The notes under the pieces: generated by a model | Databases searched by the model: none | Told to the model about the DNA's origin: nothing | The model's input: the letters and a program-made list of their open reading frames with translations, nothing else | Shown here: piece after piece, positions 36,499 to 44,457 of the stretch | Position numbering within the stretch: the first letter of the stretch is position 1 | Layout: every line of letters begins with the position of its first letter | Program-made: the position numbers and the translations under genes | Assembly: GCF_003330725.1 (NCBI RefSeq) | Contig: NZ_CP030840.1 | Location: 1,302,001 to 1,366,000, forward strand | DNA from: Acidisarcina polymorpha | GTDB taxonomy: Bacteria > Acidobacteriota > Terriglobia > Terriglobales > Acidobacteriaceae | Reading direction: 5' to 3' | Length of the DNA stretch: 64,000 nt

Positions 36499-37896
36499 TC
36501 ATGATTCGACGATGCAAATCAGACACTTCAGGTACTCCGTCTCCGGCACTCCGAGTAAAACCGGATGATCGGCGGCGGCGCCACGCCGCTCAATCAGGCG
36601 CACCTGCCGCCTGGCGTCTGCCGCCGCCGCCGCAACGACTGCCGTAAACTCTTCTATGCCAACGTGGTGAGAGCAAGAGCAGGTCACCAGAGTTCCTCCA
36701 GGCCGCAGCATCTTCAGCGCCCTCAAGTTGAGTTCTTTATATCCCCGTAATGCTCCCTCGGCGGCTCGCTTGGATTTGGCGAAAGCCGGAGGATCAACCA
36801 CGATCGAGTCAAAGAGAACTCTGCTGTCGCTCCACTCGCGCAGGAGGTCGAAGGCATTGGCTTCGAACCATTCCACTTCCAGCTTCCCGAGGCTGTCGCG
36901 GTTAAGGGCGAGGTTCTGCTCGGCAACCTCCAGCGCTGAACGCGAAGAGTCCACTCCCGTCACCGTTTCGCAAGATCGAGCGAGGTGGAGTGCGAAGCCG
37001 CCTTGATAGGTACATACGTCCAGGGCATGGCCACGGCAGTGCTTCGCCGCAGCCGCGTAGTTTTCGCGCTGGTCGAGAAAGGCGCCAGTCTTCTGGCCTG
37101 AATTCGCATCGTAGTGGAATTTCAGGCCATTCAGGCGGAAGACGGTCGAGGCCCCAGCAAAGTGCGCCGGGGGATCGGATCGTGAAAATAAAGGATCGGC
37201 AGTACCCGCGTCCAGCTGTTCGAGCGCGACAATCTTTGGATCACTGCGTTCAAAGACAGCGCGAACATCTGTCTCTTCACGAAGAACTTCGACGATGGTT
37301 GCACGCACCATTGGCGTGGCCATTCCCTGCGTCAGAAATTGCAGGACGACTAGATCGCCATACCGGTCCGCGACCAGTCCAGGAAGAAAATCCGCTTCGC
37401 TGAAGATGAGGCGGCAGGAGTCTGTCCCTGCAGGTCCACCCTCTAAAAGGCGCCTGCGATATTGCACAGCCGCCAGGACTCGCGCTCGCAATAACTCCTG
37501 CCATGCATTCTCATCGATGATCTCGCGGCTGACCATTCGCAGAGCGATAAGAGAACTGGTGCTGTAAAGCCCCGTGCCGAGAGATGCGCCGCGCTGATCG
37601 ACGACGTGCATTAATCGCGAGTCGGCGACCATGCTGACTTTTTCTACATCCGAGCGATAGACCCAGACATGGCCGCCGCGCAGCCGATCGGCAGCCCTGC
37701 GCGAGATCACGGCAAGCGGTCCTCGCCGGCCCGGCCCGGCAGCCGGCTGGGATACCCCAGCCGTTGCGGCGGCCTTGGCCCTGGCGCCCTTGACCCTTTG
37801 GTTCGATCGCGACTCAGCCGCGGCCGAAGTTCCATTCGAAGCTGCGCCTGCTCTGTCTTTGCGGCCGGATTGTTGCGGAATCTCTTTAGATGGCAT
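36499..37896 (-). CDS. rlmI: Class I rRNA cytosine methyltransferase (RlmI-like)
   Basis: This is a SAM-dependent methyltransferase related to RlmI, which makes 5-methylcytosine in 23S rRNA. A PUA-like RNA-binding domain (about residues 60-140, RGGHVWVYRSDVEKV) is followed by a Rossmann domain with LDVCTYQGGFALHLA, the motif VVDPPAFAKSK and CSCSHH with the catalytic Cys. The first 60 residues are low-complexity Ala/Arg/Gly/Ser and absent from RlmI, so the true start may be the GTG at 37713. If the ATG at 37896 is used, the gene starts only 17 bp from the divergent hydrolase gene. Confidence 0.88.
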   Translation of the reverse strand: MPSKEIPQQSGRKDRAGAASNGTSAAAESRSNQRVKGARAKAAATAGVSQPAAGPGRRGPLAVISRRAADRLRGGHVWVYRSDVEKVSMVADSRLMHVVDQRGASLGTGLYSTSSLIALRMVSREIIDENAWQELLRARVLAAVQYRRRLLEGGPAGTDSCRLIFSEADFLPGLVADRYGDLVVLQFLTQGMATPMVRATIVEVLREETDVRAVFERSDPKIVALEQLDAGTADPLFSRSDPPAHFAGASTVFRLNGLKFHYDANSGQKTGAFLDQRENYAAAAKHCRGHALDVCTYQGGFALHLARSCETVTGVDSSRSALEVAEQNLALNRDSLGKLEVEWFEANAFDLLREWSDSRVLFDSIVVDPPAFAKSKRAAEGALRGYKELNLRALKMLRPGGTLVTCSCSHHVGIEEFTAVVAAAAADARRQVRLIERRGAAADHPVLLGVPETEYLKCLICIVES

Positions 37897-37913
37897 CAGA
37901 ATGAAGGATCACT

Positions 37914-39329
37914 GTGGGCAATCTTCGCACAACTCCAAACTCACCCGCCTTTCAGCGAGGGAGACTTATTCCTCTTCGAATCAGACGTTGGTGCTTCTCG
38001 CTGCTTCTGCTTGCAGTAACCGCCGAAATCATCCTTCCGGCGCAGGTCGGGAGTCCGAATGGCCAGGCTAACAGTCCTGGTCAGAAGTCGGCAGCGCCGC
38101 CGAGCACACAAGCACCGAAGCTCACGACGAGTAAGCCGGCTCAGCCGGTGGCTGTCCCTGCCGGGCCCCCGCCGGTGCCGGTGAAGACTGAAATCGGCCA
38201 GTTGCATGGAGCATCGTTCCGCATCGATGTACCGCAGAACAACTGGAACCACAATCTGGTGATGTACTACCACGGCTATGAATCGAAACCGCGTGTCTTT
38301 GCCGAGGTAGAAGGCCAGCCGCGACCGCCCAGCCGTATCCTCCAGCAGATCTTGAACCGCGGATATGCAGTCGCCGAATCCGGCTATTCCGCCGGCGGAT
38401 GGGCAGTGGAATATGCCTTCAAGGAGACCGAGGAGTTGCGCGAGTACTTCAATAAAAGATACGGGAAGCCCAAGGAGACGCTGGTCATGGGGCACTCCAT
38501 GGGCGGACTGCTCACGGTGATGACACTTGAACAGCGGCCAGAGAACTATGCAGGTGGCCTGGCGCTTTGCGGAGTTCTCGCCCCGACCGACCTCGTGATG
38601 CAGCGGGCGTTTGCCAATCGGGTAGCCTTCGACGCATTCTTCCCGGGCGTGTTGCCGGAAGTCGACCACATTCCATCCACATTCATGATGAACGATGTGC
38701 CGGTGATCACGAATGTCCAAAAGGCGCTGGATGCAAAGCCGGACTCGGCGGCACTCATCCGCTCACTGGCAGACATCCATACGAATCGGGGATTGGCGGA
38801 TGTCCTGGTCTTCAACACGTTTGTGATCGAAGACCTTCGGCTAAAGACAGGCGGCAATCCTTTCGATAACCGTAACTTGATTTATACCGGCACAACCGAT
38901 GATTACACCCTGAACACCCAGGTGAAGCGCTATGCCGCCGACCCTAGAGCGGTCCGATATATGAGCAGCTTCTATACTCCGATGGGCGCGCTCAAACGCA
39001 AGCTGCTCGCAGTCCATACCACCTATGATCCGCTGGTGCCGGCAGCGACAGCCGCCTATTACGACGAGGCGACGCGACGTTCCGGGGTGGGGGACTTGTT
39101 TGTCCAGAAGTACGTGAACCGGGACGGCCATTGCAACATTACTGCCGACCAGACCGGAGAAGTCTTCGACGAATTGACGAGATGGATTGACAAGAGTCAG
39201 AGACCTCAGCCTGGCCTTCTGGCAGAAACCCCGGCAGAAGCTGCGGAGCCGCATCCGCCAACGCCATTGAAAAGCCCTCCTGAGCCGCAGCCCAAGTCTC
39301 CACCCAAAAATGTCGGCCGCCCGCAATGA
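37914..39329 (+). CDS. Exported alpha/beta hydrolase of unknown specificity
   Basis: This is a 471-aa protein starting at GTG 37914, with AAGGA six bases upstream. A basic N-terminus and a hydrophobic signal (FSLLLLAVTAEIILPAQ) show export or membrane anchoring; a Pro/Ala/Thr linker follows. The alpha/beta hydrolase core has the oxyanion-side segment YYHGYES, the nucleophile elbow GHSMGG, and the probable catalytic His in NRDGHCN. The last 40 residues are Pro-rich. I cannot assign the substrate; esterase or peptidase activity is possible. It is divergent from the rRNA methyltransferase. Confidence 0.82.
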   Translation: MGNLRTTPNSPAFQRGRLIPLRIRRWCFSLLLLAVTAEIILPAQVGSPNGQANSPGQKSAAPPSTQAPKLTTSKPAQPVAVPAGPPPVPVKTEIGQLHGASFRIDVPQNNWNHNLVMYYHGYESKPRVFAEVEGQPRPPSRILQQILNRGYAVAESGYSAGGWAVEYAFKETEELREYFNKRYGKPKETLVMGHSMGGLLTVMTLEQRPENYAGGLALCGVLAPTDLVMQRAFANRVAFDAFFPGVLPEVDHIPSTFMMNDVPVITNVQKALDAKPDSAALIRSLADIHTNRGLADVLVFNTFVIEDLRLKTGGNPFDNRNLIYTGTTDDYTLNTQVKRYAADPRAVRYMSSFYTPMGALKRKLLAVHTTYDPLVPAATAAYYDEATRRSGVGDLFVQKYVNRDGHCNITADQTGEVFDELTRWIDKSQRPQPGLLAETPAEAAEPHPPTPLKSPPEPQPKSPPKNVGRPQ

Positions 39330-39375
39330 TCGGCCTCACCTATTCCGGACGATTGATTACTAAATCGATCGGCTA

Positions 39376-39385
39376 TGCTAAAGTT
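39376..39385 (+). promoter_or_regulatory. Promoter-like motif of first STAS gene
   Basis: TGCTAAAGTT lies 37 bp before the ATG at 39423. The related motif TGCTAAGGTT stands 36 bp before the second STAS gene, and TGCTAAACTT (40339-40348) lies upstream of purM. A TTGATT box is found 17 bp upstream of this copy. Confidence 0.4.
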
Positions 39386-39422
39386 CGAAGCACGCTGGTA
39401 AGTTACCAGAGCGGGAAGCGCC

Positions 39423-39824
39423 ATGCAGCTTGAATCCGAAGTCATCCAGGCGGAAAGCGGAATTATCGTGATTGCCCTGAAAGGCCGATTAATCGCCGGT
39501 CCCAGGTTAACGATCGCCGAAGCGCAAGTGAAATCGATCATCAAGCAGGGCGCGAACAAGCTCGTTCTGGACGTTTCACAGGTGGAACACGCGGACAGCT
39601 CCGGTTTCTGCTTGCTGTTGCATGCCTATACGGCGATCACCGCGGTCGGAGGGCAGTTGCGCATCTCCGCACCGAACAAGCGGCTCTTGGACCTCTTTCA
39701 ACTCACGGAGACCGATCGGCTACTTTCCATCTGCCCCGATCGCGAGAGCTGCTTCGTCAGCTTAAAAAAGAAAGCTGCTCCCAAAAGCAGCGGTCCAACT
39801 CAGATCCCAACTGCAAAAGCGTGA
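39423..39824 (+). CDS. STAS-domain anti-sigma factor antagonist-like protein 1
   Basis: This 133-aa protein consists of one STAS domain of the SpoIIAA/RsbV type. These bind anti-sigma or switch kinases when unphosphorylated. The loop that carries the phosphorylatable Ser reads HADSSGFC, keeping the DSSG motif. A 30-residue Lys/Ser/Pro tail follows the domain. The ATG is preceded by GGGAAG. It is tandem with a paralogous STAS gene, with its own promoter-like motif. No kinase or sigma factor gene is near, so the partner is unknown. Confidence 0.88.
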   Translation: MQLESEVIQAESGIIVIALKGRLIAGPRLTIAEAQVKSIIKQGANKLVLDVSQVEHADSSGFCLLLHAYTAITAVGGQLRISAPNKRLLDLFQLTETDRLLSICPDRESCFVSLKKKAAPKSSGPTQIPTAKA

Positions 39825-39901
39825 CATGCAAGCGGGGTTTACGCCGGGCAAAACAAAGCTTTAATTTTGCAGAACTTCAGGCGAATGGTCCCCGTTTCTT
39901 G

Positions 39902-39911
39902 TGCTAAGGTT
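39902..39911 (+). promoter_or_regulatory. Promoter-like motif of second STAS gene
   Basis: TGCTAAGGTT lies 36 bp before the ATG at 39948, matching the motif and spacing seen at the first STAS gene. Confidence 0.4.
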
Positions 39912-39947
39912 TGCTTTCCACACTCCAAGTGGCTAGGCGGGAGACAA

Positions 39948-40295
39948 ATGCAGCTCGATACGGAAGTTCTTCATCTTGAAGGCGGCATTGTCGTACTGGT
40001 GCTCAAAGGCAGGCTGACCCTGGGCAGCCGCCTCAGCCTGCTGGAAGCCGAGATCACCAGCCTTGCCGATGGCGGCGCTGGAAAGGTGATCCTCGATCTT
40101 CAAGCGATCGAGTACGCCGACAGCGCAGCGCTGGGCGTGCTCATTCACGCCTCCAGCGCAGTGCGATCCAAGGGCGGACAACTCCAACTCGCGGCTCCTA
40201 ACCAGCGCCTTCAGGATTTGTTCAAGCTGACGAATACTGCTGCATTACTCACTATCTATCCTGACCGGGCAGCCTGCATTTCGCACCTCCAGTAA
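39948..40295 (+). CDS. STAS-domain anti-sigma factor antagonist-like protein 2
   Basis: This is a 115-aa single STAS domain starting at ATG 39948, preceded by GGGAGACAA; the longer frame from 39867 overlaps the promoter motif. It is clearly a paralogue of the upstream gene: both start MQL-x-x-EV and share AAPN/SAPN-K/QRL-x-DLF. In this copy the phosphorylation loop reads YADSAALG, so the second Ser of DSSG is replaced by Ala. One Ser remains, so phospho-control may be altered rather than lost. The C-terminal tail of the first copy is missing here. Confidence 0.88.
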   Translation: MQLDTEVLHLEGGIVVLVLKGRLTLGSRLSLLEAEITSLADGGAGKVILDLQAIEYADSAALGVLIHASSAVRSKGGQLQLAAPNQRLQDLFKLTNTAALLTIYPDRAACISHLQ

Positions 40296-40434
40296 TTTCT
40301 TAAACCGCTTGGTTTGTCCCGGATTTCGGTACAGGCGATGCTAAACTTGGAGTTTCCGAACGAATCGCTGTGCTTCGGTGGGCTGTACGCCGGGATCGGC
40401 CTTTAACGTTCAATTCTGAATCGCGGATTCACCC

Positions 40435-41511
40435 TTGCCAGACGCCAAAGCCCCCGCCAAGCAATCCCCCAAACCCCAACCCGCACCTGCTACCTACGCC
40501 GATGCCGGAGTAGACATCACCGGCGGTGATCGGGCGAAACAGCGAATCCGGTATCTTGCCCAGCGCACCTTTGGCAAACAGGTGCTGAGCGAGATCGGCG
40601 GGTTTGGTGGCCTGTATCGCCTGGATACTGCCCGGTTCACCTCCCCGGTGCTGGTCTCAAGCGCTGATGGAGTGGGGACCAAGCTCAAGATTGCCTTCGA
40701 AATGGGAGTTCATCACACCGTGGGCTGTGACCTGGTCAACCATTGCGTCAATGACATCGCCATTCAGGGCGCGACGCCACTATTTTTTCTTGATTATCTG
40801 GCTACCGGCAGATTAGACGAGGGAGTCATCGAGAAAGTGGTCACCGGACTTGCGGATGCCTGCCGAGCGAACGGTTGTGCACTGATCGGCGGGGAAACCG
40901 CTCAAATGCCAGGCTTTTATACCGACGGCGAATACGATCTGGCAGGCTTCATCGTGGGCGTGGTCGACAAAGAGAAATTGATTACCGGCGCCAAGATTAA
41001 GGCGGGCGACGTGCTGATCGGCTTTCCTTCAACCGGCCTGCATAGCAATGGCTATTCTCTGGCGCGCAAGCTGTTTTTCGAGGTGGCCGGCTACAAGCCA
41101 GACCAATATGTCACCGAACTCAAGGACAAAGCAGGCGCTGCCCTGATGAAGGTCCATCGGAGCTATCTTCCCGTGATTAAGAAGCTGACGGCGAGCGACT
41201 ATACGACTGGCATGGCTCATATTACTGGAGGTGGCATTACCGAGAATTTGCCCCGCATTCTGCCGAAGAATATCTCCGCGATCATTGAGACCGGAAGCTG
41301 GCCCATTCCGCCGATTTTCGAGCATCTGCGGGAGCTTGGCAACATCAGTCAGGAAGAAATGCTACGCACCTTCAATCTTGGAATTGGCCTGATTGCCGTC
41401 GTTCCTGCTGACCGCTTCACCCGGGCCAAGGCCATGCTTGATCGAGCCGGGGAGAAGTTTTTCGTGATCGGCCGCGCGAGTAAGGGCGATCGCAAGGTCA
41501 TCTATTCCTAA
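40435..41511 (+). CDS. purM: PurM, phosphoribosylformylglycinamidine cyclo-ligase
   Basis: This is the 358-aa AIR synthetase of purine synthesis, which closes the imidazole ring of FGAM with ATP. Visible motifs are DGVGTKLKIAFE, CDLVNHCVNDI, GGETAQMPGFY and GLHSNGYSLAR. The TTG at 40435 begins a 20-residue Lys/Pro/Gln-rich lead ahead of the usual start YADAGVDI; no better start is present in frame. It is followed by purN after 14 bp, so both are one operon. The call is secure. Confidence 0.96.
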   Translation: MPDAKAPAKQSPKPQPAPATYADAGVDITGGDRAKQRIRYLAQRTFGKQVLSEIGGFGGLYRLDTARFTSPVLVSSADGVGTKLKIAFEMGVHHTVGCDLVNHCVNDIAIQGATPLFFLDYLATGRLDEGVIEKVVTGLADACRANGCALIGGETAQMPGFYTDGEYDLAGFIVGVVDKEKLITGAKIKAGDVLIGFPSTGLHSNGYSLARKLFFEVAGYKPDQYVTELKDKAGAALMKVHRSYLPVIKKLTASDYTTGMAHITGGGITENLPRILPKNISAIIETGSWPIPPIFEHLRELGNISQEEMLRTFNLGIGLIAVVPADRFTRAKAMLDRAGEKFFVIGRASKGDRKVIYS

Positions 41512-41525
41512 TGAGCGATTCCTGA

Positions 41526-42137
41526 ATGGGCATGAACAAGAAGTTAGGAATTCTGCTCTCCGGCCGGGGATCCAACTTCCTCGCCATCGCCGATAGCATC
41601 GCAGAAGAGAGACTGTCTGGCGCCGAGATCGCAGTGGTGGTCTCAAACCTGGCCGACGCACCTGGAATCGCTGCCGCCCGCGAACGCAGCTTTGCCGCCG
41701 CCGTGATCGAATCTCGAGGGCGCAAGCGAGCCGAGCACGATGCCGAGATCGTCGCCACGCTGCAACATCACGAGGTTGATCTGGTGTGTCTCGCTGGCTA
41801 TATGCGCCTGCTCTCTCCGGAATTTGTGCGGGCGTTTCCGCAGCGCATCCTGAACATTCACCCCTCGCTTCTGCCGGCGTTTCCAGGTTTGCACGCGCAG
41901 CGCCAGGCGATCGAATATGGCGTTTCCTATTCGGGATGCACCGTCCACTTTGTCGATGAGGAGTTGGATCATGGTGTCATCATTGTGCAGCGCACGGTCC
42001 CGGTGCTTCCGGGAGATGACGAACGAACCCTTTCCGCTCGTATCCTTGAACAAGAGCACCTGGCGTATCCCGAAGCGATCGCCCGGGTGCTTTCCGGCAA
42101 CTATGAAGTGAAAGGCCGCCGCTACATAGCTAGATGA
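41526..42137 (+). CDS. purN: PurN, phosphoribosylglycinamide formyltransferase
   Basis: This is a 203-aa folate-dependent GAR transformylase. LLSGRGSNF near the N-terminus binds the substrate phosphate. NIHPSLLPAFPG has the catalytic Asn and His, and DEELDHGVII has the catalytic Asp. The stop overlaps the start of the next gene (ATGA at 42134-42137), which links purine synthesis to a cytochrome gene in one transcript. Length and motifs are normal. Confidence 0.96.
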   Translation: MGMNKKLGILLSGRGSNFLAIADSIAEERLSGAEIAVVVSNLADAPGIAAARERSFAAAVIESRGRKRAEHDAEIVATLQHHEVDLVCLAGYMRLLSPEFVRAFPQRILNIHPSLLPAFPGLHAQRQAIEYGVSYSGCTVHFVDEELDHGVIIVQRTVPVLPGDDERTLSARILEQEHLAYPEAIARVLSGNYEVKGRRYIAR

Positions 42138-42517
42138 TTGAAGAATTTAGATCTCGCCGGCAGAGGGCGTGGCGTGGGGGTGGGTTGGCCTGCGCCAGCG
42201 TGCTCCTGCTCGTGGGATGTAAGCCCCCGCTCCCGCCATCGAAGCCGCTTTCAGAATTGACCCCGCAGGAAAACAGTGGCTACGCCGTCTTTCAATCCAG
42301 ATGCGCGCGCTGCCATTACGCAAACTCCGACAGCGGTCTGCGTGGCCCTGGTCTCCAGGCCCTTTATAAACAGCCATATCTGCCCAGTGGAGCGCCTGCC
42401 AACGACGACCGGATCACCTACGTCATCCGCTATGGACGAGGCATGATGCCCGCCTTTGGCAGCGACCTTGACGAACGCCAACTCAGCAATCTGATCGCCT
42501 ATCTGCACACCCTATGA
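42134..42517 (+). CDS. Class I cytochrome c lipoprotein
   Basis: This is a 127-aa single-haem cytochrome c. The N-terminal signal ends in a lipobox, LLVGC (Cys 29), so it is a periplasm-facing lipoprotein. The haem site is CARCH (57-61) and the axial Met lies in GRGMMPAFG. It overlaps purN by four bases upstream and the next membrane-protein gene by four bases downstream, so the three are translationally coupled. It may pass electrons to a terminal oxidase; no oxidase genes are in the window. Confidence 0.9.
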   Translation: MIEEFRSRRQRAWRGGGLACASVLLLVGCKPPLPPSKPLSELTPQENSGYAVFQSRCARCHYANSDSGLRGPGLQALYKQPYLPSGAPANDDRITYVIRYGRGMMPAFGSDLDERQLSNLIAYLHTL

Positions 42518-42882
42518 GCGACGAATTGGAGCGCAAGGATCCATCTCAAACCGGGAAAAAGCCTCTTCCCCTCCCGGGAATGGCAGGCATTGCCCTGTAC
42601 ATGCTGGCCTTGTCGGTGGTTATCGGTTTCGGGGTGGTGGGGCACCATTATCCGGCATTGCTGCTCATCATCAGCGGCCTGACGGCATGCGCGAGCTTCG
42701 GCTTATTGCGTCAGCAACGCTGGGGATGGGCGCTGTCACTCGCCGCTACCTTCCTGCTCATGGTCTATCAGTTCTATATTCTGGCCCGCTTTCACCAACC
42801 GCCGGCCGGATTTATGGGCGCGCTGAATCTAATTCTGTTTTTATATCTGGTCAGGCCAGAAGTGATGGAGCGGCTAAAATAA
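42514..42882 (+). CDS. Small integral membrane protein, coupled to cytochrome c
   Basis: This is a 122-aa protein with three to four transmembrane helices (about residues 22-45, 47-65, 70-90 and 95-115) after a short charged N-terminus. The start overlaps the cytochrome c stop (ATGA). I do not recognise the family. The coupling suggests that it works with or anchors the cytochrome, but this is inference from position. Confidence 0.75.
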   Translation: MSDELERKDPSQTGKKPLPLPGMAGIALYMLALSVVIGFGVVGHHYPALLLIISGLTACASFGLLRQQRWGWALSLAATFLLMVYQFYILARFHQPPAGFMGALNLILFLYLVRPEVMERLK

Positions 42883-42963
42883 TTCCGTCGCTGGTTAAGC
42901 AGCGGAACGCCCTGCCGGAGTACAAATCCCAATTGGATCAGATCCTGTTCAGAAGGATTGAGC

Positions 42964-43449
42964 ATGCTTGCAAATCTCCCGCCCCACATACTCTCACCGG
43001 AAGAAGGTCCAGCCTTCTGGTTTCTGAATAACCTCATTACGGTGAAGGCCACGACCGAATCCACAGGAGGCGCATATTCTTTGTGCCATCAGATCAGCCC
43101 TCCCGGATCGGCCACGCCCTACCACCTGCACCACCACGAAGACGAAGCGTTCTATATCCTCGAAGGTGAATCCACATTCACTTGCGACGGAAAGAAGACG
43201 ATCGCCGGCCCGGGCGAATATCTGTTTCTTCCTCGTGGAATTCCGCACGGAATTCAAGTGACCGGGTCGATCCCAACTACCATGTTGATCTTCGCCATGC
43301 CCGGCGACGGCTTCATTGGGATGATGGAAGAGATGGGCAAACCTGCGAAAGAACGAGTCCTGCCGACTCCTGCCGCTCCCGATCTCGAGAAACTCACCCG
43401 GCTCTGCAACAAATACAGTATCGACATTCTCGGCCCGATACCGGCATAA
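42964..43449 (+). CDS. Cupin-domain protein
   Basis: This 161-aa single-domain cupin has the metal-binding motif 1 visible as PYHLHHHEDEAFYILEGE and motif 2 as FLPRGIPHGI. All usual His and Glu ligands are present, so a metal-dependent activity (dioxygenase, isomerase or sensor) is possible. ATG 42964 with AAGGA upstream is used; a TTG two codons earlier is less likely. It lies between the cytochrome operon and lipA. Substrate is unknown. Confidence 0.87.
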   Translation: MLANLPPHILSPEEGPAFWFLNNLITVKATTESTGGAYSLCHQISPPGSATPYHLHHHEDEAFYILEGESTFTCDGKKTIAGPGEYLFLPRGIPHGIQVTGSIPTTMLIFAMPGDGFIGMMEEMGKPAKERVLPTPAAPDLEKLTRLCNKYSIDILGPIPA

Positions 43450-43539
43450 CCCCGGGACAGAAACAGATCCTGTGTCTGCCAAGAACTGCCCAATTCGTTA
43501 GCTCTTCGAGCCGAACGTTACAATGAGTGAAGACAAACC

Positions 43540-44457
43540 ATGGCTTCCAGCGTCGAACTTATCCAGATAGAATCCGCCCGCAAAACCCCAATCTCCAAGC
43601 CGGAATGGCTGAAGGCCCGCGCTCCCGTCGGCGACAATTACCACAGCCTCAAGAAACTGGCGCGTTCGCTCAATCTGCATACGGTATGCGAGTCCGCCCA
43701 CTGCCCCAACATCGGCGAATGCTGGAACCATAAGACCGCGACCTTCATGATGCTGGGCAACACCTGCACCCGTCGCTGCGGATTCTGTGCCGTTCCCAAG
43801 GGCCGCCCCGACCCGATTGACTTTGACGAACCCCGCCGTGTCGCTGAAGCCGTCGCTACCCTTGGCTTGAAACACGCCGTGATCACCAGCGTCAACCGCG
43901 ACGACGATATCGTCGGAGGCGCCCGCGCCTTCGCCATGGTCATCGAAGAGATCCGCCGTCAGGCCCCCGGCTGCCAGGTGGAAGTCCTCATTCCCGATTT
44001 TCAGGGTAAGGAGGAGGCCATCCGCATCGTCGTCGAGGCGCGTCCGGAGATGCTCAACCACAACACCGAATCGGTGCCGCGGCTCTATCGCGTCGTCCGA
44101 TCCGGAGCCCGGTACGACCGGACACTGCGCCTGCTCGAATATGCCAAGGAAGTTGACCCCAAAGCCGTCACCAAGTCCGGAGTCATGGTCGGCCTCGGCG
44201 AGGAGATGCACGAACTCCTCCAGGTTTACCGCGATCTCGCTGCGGTCGGCACCGACGTCCTCACCATCGGGCAATACCTTCGGCCATCAAAAGACCATTT
44301 GCCGATGACCCGGTATTACACGCCCGAAGAGTTTGCCTTCATGAAGGAAGAAGCGCTAACAATGGGCTTCCGCCACGTGGAGTCAGGTCCACTGGTGCGC
44401 TCTTCGTATCACGCGCATGAACAGGCAGCCAGCACTGGCGTGACGCTCCTGAGTTAA
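43540..44457 (+). CDS. lipA: LipA, lipoyl synthase
   Basis: This is a 305-aa radical SAM enzyme that inserts two sulfurs into octanoyl groups on lipoyl domains. Both clusters are seen: the auxiliary set CESAHCPNIGEC (Cys 50, 55, 61) and the SAM set CTRRCGFC (Cys 76, 80, 83). The C-terminal Ser that ligates the auxiliary cluster is in ESGPLVRSSYHA. The stop codon overlaps that of the convergent phosphoesterase within TTAA. No lipB lies next to it. The call is secure. Confidence 0.97.
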   Translation: MASSVELIQIESARKTPISKPEWLKARAPVGDNYHSLKKLARSLNLHTVCESAHCPNIGECWNHKTATFMMLGNTCTRRCGFCAVPKGRPDPIDFDEPRRVAEAVATLGLKHAVITSVNRDDDIVGGARAFAMVIEEIRRQAPGCQVEVLIPDFQGKEEAIRIVVEARPEMLNHNTESVPRLYRVVRSGARYDRTLRLLEYAKEVDPKAVTKSGVMVGLGEEMHELLQVYRDLAAVGTDVLTIGQYLRPSKDHLPMTRYYTPEEFAFMKEEALTMGFRHVESGPLVRSSYHAHEQAASTGVTLLS

